In this document: one piece after another, positions 1 to 7,188 of the stretch
Layout of the letters: every line of letters starts with the position of its first letter
Numbering within the stretch: the stretch's first letter is position 1
DNA from: a virus
Virus record (IMG/VR): IMGVR_UViG_3300032224_001278
Location: 1-29,550 of that record
Strand: one strand, 5' to 3'
Length of the DNA: 29,550 bases
Notes under the pieces: generated by a model
What the model was told of the DNA's origin: nothing
Seen by the model: only the letters and a program-made list of their open reading frames with translations
Databases searched by the model: none
Made by a program: the position numbers and the translations under genes

Positions 1-1560
1 TGGGTCGCATCAACACCTATGGTGACGTTTGCTTGAATATAAGCTGCCTGTGCTAGAACCGTACCAGTATTGGCCTGTCCATAAGCCGATTGCATTTTGC
101 CGTCAGTAGAAGCAATATTGGTGTTCTGTGTAGCATCAACTCCAATTGTTACATTAGCTTGTGTATATGCAGCTTGTGCCAGAACTGTTCCAGTATTGGC
201 CTGTCCATAAGCAGACTCCATTTTACCATTGGTGGAAGATATAGCAGTATTCTGAGTTACATTAGTACCTTCTATTATAGTAAGTCTGGTATTCTGTGTA
301 TTGTTTACACTAACTAAATTTATACCATCAACTACTACTGCACCACCATTAACTATTACTGTATTAGCAATTACATTACCATGAAACTCATTTGCATTTA
401 ACTTGGCAGTTTGAAAAGAAGCATGATTGATATTAATATTATTATTAGCATCAAGTTCTGGTGTATAACCTTGGAATATATAAAATTCTTTTGTTGCTGA
501 GTCACGAATTAAACCTGTATGAGCATTTGAACCATCATTATAGTGTGCAGCAAAACCAATATCTTTTGTATCAGAAACATAATTTCCAATACCCAAAACA
601 ATCAATGGATCCGCCACAGCCAACTCTTGTAAATTTTGGGATGTTACATTACCACCTATAATTAAATTACCAGTAACAATTAAATCATTATTACCAGAAA
701 TAGTAACTTGACCTGATATAGTACCACCAGCAGAAGCAAATCTTGTATTGGCAAAATCATAAGCACTCTGCATCTTACCATCGGTAGCAGCCAACCATGT
801 ATTTTGTGTAGAATTAGTTCCTTCTATTACAGTAAGTCTAGTATTTTGAGTTGCATCAACACCTATGGTTACATTAGCTTGAATATAAGATGCTTGAGCT
901 AAAACCGTGCCGGTATTGGCTTGTCCATAAGCGTATTGCATCTTATTATCAGTAGAAGCAATATTGGTATTTTGGGTCGCATCAACACCTATGGTTACAT
1001 TAGCTTGAATATAAGATGCTTGAGCAAGAACCGTGCCAGTATTTGCTTGACCATAAGCATACTGCATCTTATTATCAGTAGCAGCTAACCATGTGTTTTG
1101 AGTTGCATCAGTACCTTCTATTACAGTAAGTCTGGTGTTTTGAGTTGTATCAACACCCATGGTTACATTGGCTTGGATATATGAAGCCTGAGCTAAAACT
1201 GTTCCTGTATTTGCTTGACCATAAGCATACTGCATCTTATTATCAGTAGAAGCAATATTGGTATTTTGGGTTGCATCAACCCCCATGGTTACATTAGCTT
1301 GAATATACGCAGCCTGTGCTAAAACCGTGCCAGTATTGGCTTGGAAGTAAGCACTCTGCATCTTGTTATCAGTAGCAGCAATGTAAGCATTTTGTGTAAC
1401 ATCTACACCTTGAATAATAATAGTATTTGATTGAGCAGAATTGGCAGTATTATATCCTGCTTGAGCTAAGACTGTACCGGTATTGGCCTGTCCGTAAGCA
1501 TACTGCATCTTGTTATCAGTAGCAGCAATGTAAGCATTTTGTGTAACATCTACACCTTGA
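1..1560 (-). repeat. Tandem 126-nt (42-residue) repeats in fibre gene
   Basis: Near-identical DNA recurs with a 126-base period; for example, sequence starting at 841 is repeated from 967. Each unit encodes a K-M-Q-x-A-Y-x-Q-A-N segment, then TGTVLAQA, then QANVTxGVDATQN. I count seven ANTGTVLAQA copies between about 50 and 1,480, some separated by shorter TQNT/IEG units. A diverged copy (ANTGTVMANA) lies near 2,505. The unit length is a multiple of three, so gain or loss of copies keeps the frame. Confidence 0.85.
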
Positions 1561-2708
1561 ATAATAACTGTATTTGCTTGTGCTGAGTTTGCTGTATCAT
1601 AGGCAGAATTGGCTTTGATGAAAGCACCATTGGCATGGAAGTAAGCAGAGTTGGCATTATTCCTGGCGGTGTTAGCCGTATCATATGCAGCTGAAGCAAT
1701 ACTATTGGTGCTGAAGTTATTGGCATTAGCCGTTACCAATCCACCAGCAGTTACGTTTGCTTGAGCAAAAGCCGCATTAGCTGTAATGAAAGCACCATTG
1801 GCATGGAAGTAAGCTGAGTTGGCATTATTTCTAGCCGTATTAGCAGTATCATATGCAGCTGAAGCATAACTGTTGGTTGCAATAATAGTAGTATTACTAT
1901 AATCTAATCTTACATTTTGGCTGGCATTATCACCTTCAATGATAGTCATTCTAGCATTTTGGCTAGTATCTACACCTTCAATAATGGTCATGCGAGTATT
2001 ACTGAAAGTCAACCTTACATTTTGGCTTAAATCTGTATCTTCAATCACCGTTATTCTGGTGTTTTGTGTAGCGTCTACACCTATAGTTACATTGGCTTGA
2101 TTGTAAGCAGCTTGTACTGATGCTCTAGCAACATTATCAACTTCATCATTAGGCACATAGGCTGTCGTTTGAATTGTGTTATCGGGAAATGTTAATGAAC
2201 CATTCGCATTAAAATTCCATATTGATGTAGTTACACCACTAGTATTTGCTACTAATTGTATAAGTGTATTTGCATATACTTGTGCAGCACCGTCACCGTA
2301 GGCAATAAAACCAGAAAGGTCACTAATAGCATTTGATGTAAGTGCTATTTGATTTTGTGCAACATTTCCTAATATTGCACCACCATAACCAAAAGTTAAA
2401 TTACCGGTCATTGTATCACCGGACTTACTTACTTTTGTATTTGAATTATTATAGGCAGTATTTGCCTTGATAAATGCACCATTGGCATGGAAATAAGCCG
2501 CATTGGCCATAACTGTACCAGTATTGGCTTGTAGATATGCAGACTGTGCTATGAATCTAGTATGTGGATCCGCAATAGCAATTACTTTGGTATTAGAACC
2601 AATAAAAAGTGTATTGGAAGTAAATGAATAGGCTAATTGGCCATCTAATAATGTATTGGGTGTTTGTGTACCATAAGACCTAAGTATTTGTATGGTTGTA
2701 TTTGCCAT
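1..2708 (-). CDS. Giant repeat-rich tail fibre protein (3' end outside window)
   Basis: The frame is open from the ATG at 2708-2706 to the left edge, giving 902 codons with no stop, so the protein is longer. It starts MANTTIQILR and carries an SGDTMTGNL motif at residues 96-104, a segment common near the start of phage tail-fibre stalks. The middle is low-complexity, Asn/Thr/Ala/Gln-rich repeats. One type is a TQNTR-hydrophobic-IEG unit (clearest at about residues 210-272), which looks like trimeric coiled-coil stalk. The other is a 42-residue unit with ANTGTVLAQA and DATQNT. At about residues 683-783 a non-repetitive segment contains DPLIVLG, DIGF, YNDG and GLIRD; this resembles a globular knob seen in environmental phage fibres. 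Repeats then resume. The ATG shares one base with the stop of the upstream 67-codon gene. Role inferred: host-surface binding fibre. Receptor and C-terminal tip cannot be seen. Confidence 0.85.
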   Translation of the reverse strand, partial: MANTTIQILRSYGTQTPNTLLDGQLAYSFTSNTLFIGSNTKVIAIADPHTRFIAQSAYLQANTGTVMANAAYFHANGAFIKANTAYNNSNTKVSKSGDTMTGNLTFGYGGAILGNVAQNQIALTSNAISDLSGFIAYGDGAAQVYANTLIQLVANTSGVTTSIWNFNANGSLTFPDNTIQTTAYVPNDEVDNVARASVQAAYNQANVTIGVDATQNTRITVIEDTDLSQNVRLTFSNTRMTIIEGVDTSQNARMTIIEGDNASQNVRLDYSNTTIIATNSYASAAYDTANTARNNANSAYFHANGAFITANAAFAQANVTAGGLVTANANNFSTNSIASAAYDTANTARNNANSAYFHANGAFIKANSAYDTANSAQANTVIIQGVDVTQNAYIAATDNKMQYAYGQANTGTVLAQAGYNTANSAQSNTIIIQGVDVTQNAYIAATDNKMQSAYFQANTGTVLAQAAYIQANVTMGVDATQNTNIASTDNKMQYAYGQANTGTVLAQASYIQANVTMGVDTTQNTRLTVIEGTDATQNTWLAATDNKMQYAYGQANTGTVLAQASYIQANVTIGVDATQNTNIASTDNKMQYAYGQANTGTVLAQASYIQANVTIGVDATQNTRLTVIEGTNSTQNTWLAATDGKMQSAYDFANTRFASAGGTISGQVTISGNNDLIVTGNLIIGGNVTSQNLQELAVADPLIVLGIGNYVSDTKDIGFAAHYNDGSNAHTGLIRDSATKEFYIFQGYTPELDANNNININHASFQTAKLNANEFHGNVIANTVIVNGGAVVVDGINLVSVNNTQNTRLTIIEGTNVTQNTAISSTNGKMESAYGQANTGTVLAQAAYTQANVTIGVDATQNTNIASTDGKMQSAYGQANTGTVLAQAAYIQANVTIGVDAT

Positions 2709-2911
2709 CAAAAGAATCCGTTGTCAATATTCGTTGTGGCTGAAGAAACGGACTGAACAAAGAAATTCCCTTCACGGTAAACTATCACATATCCATCTTG
2801 TGCGCCCGTCAGAACCAAATCAGAAGCACCTTTTAATGTTCTGTTACCATATGAAACGGTATTTACTCTTGGTGTTGCGGCTGTGCCAACACGAACTTTG
2901 AAGTCTGTCAT
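2708..2911 (-). CDS. Small conserved virion-type protein, 67 residues, unknown role
   Basis: A short beta-strand-rich sequence with no signal peptide, membrane segment or catalytic motif. Its coding nature is supported by tight coupling on both sides: its ATG overlaps the TAA of the 113-codon gene by one base, and its own TGA overlaps the ATG of the giant fibre gene by one base. It therefore belongs to the three-gene unit that starts at the late promoter near 3,290. The position directly before a fibre gene suggests a structural or fibre-attachment role, but I do not recognise the family well enough to name it. Confidence 0.75.
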   Translation of the reverse strand: MTDFKVRVGTAATPRVNTVSYGNRTLKGASDLVLTGAQDGYVIVYREGNFFVQSVSSATTNIDNGFF

Positions 2912-3252
2912 TATTGCGTTACCCTAGGAGAAACATCTACTGTACCTTCCAAAATTCTTGTTTTTGCATAGCCATTATTTGTATCAATAATGACGGTATC
3001 ATAAACATACCGACCTGCCTTCATAGTGGAAGTTACATCTGAGCTTAAATTTAGTGTGATGCTACCTGTTACAATATTAATACTTGTTACAAAAGTAGCA
3101 GTTGCGTTTGCGGAGTAGTAGGATTTTCTTATTTGACCACTTACAGTATAACCAGATAAGTCATAGATGTCACCATAGGCGTTATCTATTGCAATTGTCG
3201 TTGTAAATGTAGTTCCTTGCTCAACAAGTAAATTTTGATACGCCGCTGCCAT
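2911..3252 (-). CDS. Small beta-sandwich-like structural protein, unknown role
   Basis: 113 residues beginning MAAAYQNLLVEQGTTFTTTI, with YDLSGYTVSGQIRKSY in the middle and a C-terminal strand ending in VDVSPRVTQ. This pattern (EQGTTF, SGY, QIRKSY, SGRYVYD-like, strand, TV-SP) is a small beta protein I have seen often in environmental and cyanobacterial T4-like phages beside tail genes; its function is not established to my knowledge. It is the first gene after the late promoter at 3288-3295 and has a strong GAGGAAAAA ribosome-binding site at 3256-3264. It is translationally coupled to the next gene by a one-base overlap. Confidence 0.8.
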   Translation of the reverse strand: MAAAYQNLLVEQGTTFTTTIAIDNAYGDIYDLSGYTVSGQIRKSYYSANATATFVTSINIVTGSITLNLSSDVTSTMKAGRYVYDTVIIDTNNGYAKTRILEGTVDVSPRVTQ

Positions 3253-3287
3253 AAGTTTTTCCTCTATAAATTCATTAACCTACCATG

Positions 3288-3295
3288 TATTTATA
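3288..3295 (-). promoter_or_regulatory. T4-type late promoter (TATAAATA)
   Basis: On the minus strand this octamer reads TATAAATA, an exact match to the T4 late promoter consensus recognised by the gp55 sigma with gp33 and the sliding clamp. It lies 36 bases upstream of the start at 3252, leaving room for a leader of about 30 bases with a GAGGAAAAA ribosome-binding site. It is in the only long intergenic gap of the leftward block and should drive the 113-codon, 67-codon and giant-fibre genes as a late unit. Confidence 0.75.
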
Positions 3296-3340
3296 CCTAT
3301 CACGGAGCGTAGGAGTAAAATCGCTTTTTTAAGTTTTTGA

Positions 3341-3354
3341 TTCTCGCCGGAGAA
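3341..3354. other. Small GC-rich hairpin in the 133-base intergenic gap
   Basis: TTCTC-GCCG-GAGAA is a perfect 5-base stem with a 4-base loop. The sequence GCCGGA at 3346-3351 is repeated at 3362-3367. These are unusually GC-rich in an AT-rich gap, and lie between the stop of the 1,192-codon fibre gene (3386) and the late promoter (3295). Read leftward, the hairpin is followed by A-rich and not T-rich sequence, so it is not a convincing intrinsic terminator; an operator or RNA-processing site is equally possible. Confidence 0.35.
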
Positions 3355-3385
3355 ATTTTAGGCCGGAACGCAAAATTTTGAAATT

Positions 3386-6300
3386 TTACTTTTTCTTTAA
3401 TTCGTCTACTTCTGCTTTGAGTTCTTTGATAGCCTCAATTAACAATGGAACTAATCTTTCATAATCAATAGTCAGATATTTTGCATCAATAGGTGCTGGA
3501 CTAACAATCTCTGGCATGATTTTTTGTACATCTTGAGCAGATACTCCGACTTCACGCCTAACTTTATAACCTAAATCTTGTGCTGTTTGGTTTGCTTCGT
3601 AATAGAAACCATTTAACTGTTGAACTTTTGATAAAGCCTCAGTTATTGCACCTAATCTAGTTTTTAATCTATCATCAGAGTAATAGGCAGTAATGTTATT
3701 TGTAGCACGAATTTCACCAGCCGTGCCTGATGCTGCTGTACCTATACCAATTGAATTTACTTGATAATTATTACTAGTATTCAAAGCATTTGCTGTTGAA
3801 GCAGTTGTAGCAGTTGTTGCAGAACTAGCAGAAGTTGCGCTTGTGGCTGTTGCAGCGTTACCACCAATAGATAAACTTGAAGCTGTTCCAGTGAGACCTG
3901 TACCAGGACCTGAAAACTGTGTGGAAGCAGTTATAGTAGTACCACCTATAGTAGTTGCACTTACTGTGCCACCTGATAAATTTGTTGCTGTTGTAGCAGA
4001 TACAGCAGAACCGGCCGATGAAGCATAATTTACAGACTGGCTTCCAATATTTAAGCTAGTAATAAAAGATCCGCCGCCGTTTGGATTTGCAGCATTTGTA
4101 GCGTATGCTACATATAAAGCTGATGGTTCTTTATATGCCGCAGAGCCTCCACTACCACCATTATCATAAACATATCTAGCATAATCAGCATTTGAAGCAG
4201 TACCAGTAGTATTCTGATTTAATGTTGGAAATGTACAATTAGATAAGTTACCCGAACTTGGTGTTCCTAGTGCTGGTGAAACTAATGTAGGAGAACTATT
4301 TAATACGACACTTCCAGTTCCTGTTGAAGAAGTCACACCAGTACCACCAGAAGCAACTGCTAATGTGGCTGATAAACCTGCAGCAGTACCGCTAGTGTTT
4401 TGATTTAGTGTTGGAAAAGTACAGTTTGATAAATTACCAGAACCTGGTGTTCCTAATGCTATACTGGCACCAAAACTTGTTAAACTAGAAGCAGTAATAC
4501 CTGATGCTAAAGTAGTTCCTGTTAAAGAAGCTGCCGTTGGAACTGTATTAGCTTTGGCGTAAGCAGACTCCATTTTACCATTGGTAGCAGAAACATTGAT
4601 AGTCGCTGTATTTGCCTGACCATATGCAGATTCCATCTTACCATTGGTAGCAGATAAATTGCTCGCAACTGTGGCAGCATTAGTAGTAGCCGTATTTGCC
4701 TGACTATAGGCCGACTCCATTTTACCATTAGTAGCAGAAGCATTGGTAGTCGCTGTGTTTGCCTGTGAATACGATGATTCCATCTTACCGTTGGTGGCAG
4801 AAGCGTTTGTAGTTGCTGTGTTCGCCTGACTATAAGAAGATTCCATCTTACCGTTGGTGGCAGAAGCATTGGTGGTCGCTGTATTTGCTTGAGTGTAAGC
4901 ATTCCCCATCTTACCATCTGTAGCAGCAATATTGGTAGTTTGAGTAGAATTTACTGACTCAATAGAAGTCATTCTAGTATTTTGAGAAGTATTAACACCA
5001 GATAATACAGTAATAACTGTTGTAGATGGAACTGTTGTATAACCAGCTCCTTGAGTAAATGACTCACTAATTAAGTTAGCAGTTAAAATCTTTGAATATT
5101 GAGTTGATGTAGTTATATTATCTACATCTAAAATTTCCCACCATTTACTTGTATTATTCCATTGTATTGCAGAATTTGCAATTCCGGGACTTCTATATGA
5201 TCCAATTCTTATATTTTGATTTGGAGTATCAGCAGATAATGTGAATTGTGTTGCATTGTAAACTGTTGCGCCATTTATTGTAAAATTACCAGCAACACTC
5301 AATCCACCTGTTCCGACTGCCGTAGAAGCGAATGATGCAGTTGCAAAAGGCGCATTAATTGCTGTGTTTGCAGAAATTGTATCAACATACTGTGTACCAG
5401 TTACATTCAATGTGCCTGTTCGTGTTATTGTACCCGCAGTTAATGAAGTGCCGGCAGTTATTGAAGTACCAGAACCTATTGTTGTATTTGATACCAATGC
5501 TGCGGCTATTGCTGTACCACTAGCAGTTAAAGATGCAGTTCTTACTAAATTGTTTGCAGTTAAATCATTTACCAAAGCACCAGCAGTTGTATTTAATGTT
5601 CCTGTTTGTATATTATTGTTGGCATATAAATTACTTAGATAACCGACACCGGTAGTATTTAATGTTACAGTTCTTGTAACTGTATTAGATGTTAAATCAT
5701 TTACTATTACTGCACCACCAGCATTTAAAGTTGTTGTTTGTATATTATTATTGGCATATAAATTACTCAGATAACCAGTACCAGTAGTGTTTAATGTTGA
5801 TGTTCTAGTTATGGTATTTGAAGTTAAATCATTTACCAAAGCACCAGCAGTTGTATTTAAATTTACAGTTCTTACTAAATTGTTGGCGGTTAAATCGTTA
5901 ACCAAAGCACCAGCAGTTGTATTTAAATTTACAGTTCTCACTAAATTATTAGCAGTTAAATCATTTACCAAAGTACCAGCAGTTGTATTTAAATTTACAG
6001 TTCTTATGAGTGTATTGGATGTTAAATCATTTACTATTGTACCAGAAGATGTATTTAAATTTAGAGCGCTTATTAAATTATTAGCCGTCAAATTACTAAA
6101 ATAACCACTACCAGTAGCATTTAAAGTTGTAGTTCTAGTTACGGTGTTTGAAGTTAAATCACTTACTATTGCACCAGAAGTTGTATTTAAATTTATAGTT
6201 CTTATGAGTGTATTAGCAGTTAAATCATTTACCAAAGCACCAGCAGTTGTATTTAATGTTGATGTTCTAGTTATGGTATTTGAAGTTAAATCATTTACCA

Positions 6301-6964
6301 AAGCACCAGCAGTAGTGTTTAAATTTACAGTTCTTGTTAAACGACCAGAAGTAAGGTCTGTAGTGAAAAAACCACCACCAGTAATATACGTTCCAAATCC
6401 AATAAAACTATTTGCCGCATAGTAATTTGTGGAATTTACATCATTTGTTACATTAACATAATTCTGTGCATTAATATTACTTGTAAAAGTTCCAATACCT
6501 GTAACAGATAATGTATTACTTAATGTTGTTGCTCTGAATACGCTTAATGTATTACTTATTGCTGTATTTCCAGTAACATACAAATTACCATTTACATTTG
6601 CTGTATTTGCTACATAAAGACTTGTATTTGGACCTTGAGCAACTAAAAGACCATTGATGTTAGCTTGACCTGAATTGGTCAAACCTAATGTTGTATTTGA
6701 AAAATAAATTTGGCCAGTAGTAACAGTTAAGTTATTCTGTATCGTTGCAGAAGAACCAGCACCAACAACTTGAAAAGAACCAGCAATAATAGCACTATTT
6801 GCTACCTGTAACCCTAAAGATGGTGAATTTAGATATAGAGTACCAGTTGGTTTAATATAATTGTTGGCAGCTATATCATTATTTTCTTTGACTAAAGCGT
6901 TAGTTGTGACTACCCAATCACCAAAGGTATTAGCGTAAGTTAAAATAGAAACTGTATTAGCCAT
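3386..6964 (-). CDS. Tail fibre/spike with C-terminal S74 intramolecular chaperone
   Basis: 1,192 residues. N-terminal MANTVSILTYANTFGDWVVT is an attachment-type segment I associate with environmental phage fibres. Residues 215-478 are twelve 22-residue repeats. Further on are six GKM(E/G)-x-x-Y copies of a QANTATTN repeat (nt 4531-4935). Next is a duplicated ALGTPxSGNLSNCTF module around a GTGSVVLNSSPTL core. The last 99 residues (from YYSDDRLK at 1094, through GVSAQDVQ and LTIDYERLVPLLIEAIKEL) match the peptidase S74 chaperone domain, which trimerises the fibre and then cuts itself off. The SDxRLK motif places the cut between Ser1096 and Asp1097, releasing 96 residues. The gene overlaps the upstream 75-codon gene by 8 bases. 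Role inferred: trimeric host-binding fibre. Confidence 0.93.
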   Translation of the reverse strand: MANTVSILTYANTFGDWVVTTNALVKENNDIAANNYIKPTGTLYLNSPSLGLQVANSAIIAGSFQVVGAGSSATIQNNLTVTTGQIYFSNTTLGLTNSGQANINGLLVAQGPNTSLYVANTANVNGNLYVTGNTAISNTLSVFRATTLSNTLSVTGIGTFTSNINAQNYVNVTNDVNSTNYYAANSFIGFGTYITGGGFFTTDLTSGRLTRTVNLNTTAGALVNDLTSNTITRTSTLNTTAGALVNDLTANTLIRTINLNTTSGAIVSDLTSNTVTRTTTLNATGSGYFSNLTANNLISALNLNTSSGTIVNDLTSNTLIRTVNLNTTAGTLVNDLTANNLVRTVNLNTTAGALVNDLTANNLVRTVNLNTTAGALVNDLTSNTITRTSTLNTTGTGYLSNLYANNNIQTTTLNAGGAVIVNDLTSNTVTRTVTLNTTGVGYLSNLYANNNIQTGTLNTTAGALVNDLTANNLVRTASLTASGTAIAAALVSNTTIGSGTSITAGTSLTAGTITRTGTLNVTGTQYVDTISANTAINAPFATASFASTAVGTGGLSVAGNFTINGATVYNATQFTLSADTPNQNIRIGSYRSPGIANSAIQWNNTSKWWEILDVDNITTSTQYSKILTANLISESFTQGAGYTTVPSTTVITVLSGVNTSQNTRMTSIESVNSTQTTNIAATDGKMGNAYTQANTATTNASATNGKMESSYSQANTATTNASATNGKMESSYSQANTATTNASATNGKMESAYSQANTATTNAATVASNLSATNGKMESAYGQANTATINVSATNGKMESAYAKANTVPTAASLTGTTLASGITASSLTSFGASIALGTPGSGNLSNCTFPTLNQNTSGTAAGLSATLAVASGGTGVTSSTGTGSVVLNSSPTLVSPALGTPSSGNLSNCTFPTLNQNTTGTASNADYARYVYDNGGSGGSAAYKEPSALYVAYATNAANPNGGGSFITSLNIGSQSVNYASSAGSAVSATTATNLSGGTVSATTIGGTTITASTQFSGPGTGLTGTASSLSIGGNAATATSATSASSATTATTASTANALNTSNNYQVNSIGIGTAASGTAGEIRATNNITAYYSDDRLKTRLGAITEALSKVQQLNGFYYEANQTAQDLGYKVRREVGVSAQDVQKIMPEIVSPAPIDAKYLTIDYERLVPLLIEAIKELKAEVDELKKK
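4531..4935 (-). repeat. 21-residue QANTATTN repeats in S74 fibre
   Basis: Six tandem copies of a unit of the form ATNGKMES(S/A)YxQANTATTNAS, mostly 63 bases long, with one copy lengthened by an ATVASNLS insert. The same DGKM-x-x-A-Y core is found in the fibre genes at 1-2708 and 14898-16613. Confidence 0.85.
5531..6322 (-). repeat. Twelve tandem 66-nt (22-residue) repeats in S74 fibre
   Basis: Residues 215-478 of the fibre are twelve consecutive 22-residue units of the form LNTTAGALVNDLTxNxxxRT. Some units are nearly identical; three or four diverge to a YLSNLYANNNIQT variant. Leu, Val and Leu recur at fixed spacing with Gly/Asn turns, as expected for a trimeric beta-structured shaft. Degenerate units flank both ends. 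Confidence 0.88.
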
Positions 6965-7184
6965 ATGGACCTTTATCTAGCATTTTTAATAGCAATTGTT
7001 TTATTTCTTGGATATCACTTTTTACATCATTGATATCGGCTTTCATATTATTTATTTCTTGTTTTTGGATTGCCATTAAATTTCTTTTCTTTAAGTAATC
7101 GTCCAAACCATTTTTATCTTGATTAATAAGAGCCATTGATTTGGTGTCACGAACAAGTGTGGTGCCTGTAATTGGAACTATCAT
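6957..7184 (-). CDS. Small coiled-coil protein, unknown virion-associated role
   Basis: 75 residues. An N-terminal segment (MIVPITGTTLVRDTKSMALI) precedes a charged helix with a heptad-like run from about residue 40 to 70 (KQEINNMKADINDVKSDIQE continues into QLLLKML), a likely coiled coil. It starts 4 bases after the TAA of the 2,107-codon gene and its stop lies 8 bases inside the next fibre gene, so the three are translationally coupled. Similar RDTKS-containing short proteins occur beside tail genes in other T4-like phages; their role is unknown to me. A fibre-joining or assembly role is a guess from position. Confidence 0.75.
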   Translation of the reverse strand: MIVPITGTTLVRDTKSMALINQDKNGLDDYLKKRNLMAIQKQEINNMKADINDVKSDIQEIKQLLLKMLDKGPYG

Positions 7185-7188
7185 TTTT

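Noticed and set aside
1-2708. Diversity-generating retroelement target or CRISPR-like array
   Set aside because: The repeats are in-frame coding repeats without unique spacers, and there is no reverse transcriptase or template repeat in the window.
3341-3354. Hairpin as a rho-independent terminator of the leftward operon
   Set aside because: Short stem and no T-run downstream in the leftward direction; kept only as a low-confidence structural element.
4522-4929. Minus-strand 135-codon frame overlapping the S74 fibre
   Set aside because: Out-of-frame reading of the QANTATTN repeats; the Met/Leu/Pro/Arg-rich product is an artefact of the repeat.
5364-6422. Several plus-strand open frames (92-105 codons) with AVKSFTKAPAVVFK-like repeats
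   Set aside because: They are antisense shadows of the 66-base repeats of the S74 fibre gene; a repeat length divisible by three keeps antisense frames open. No ribosome site or independent homology.
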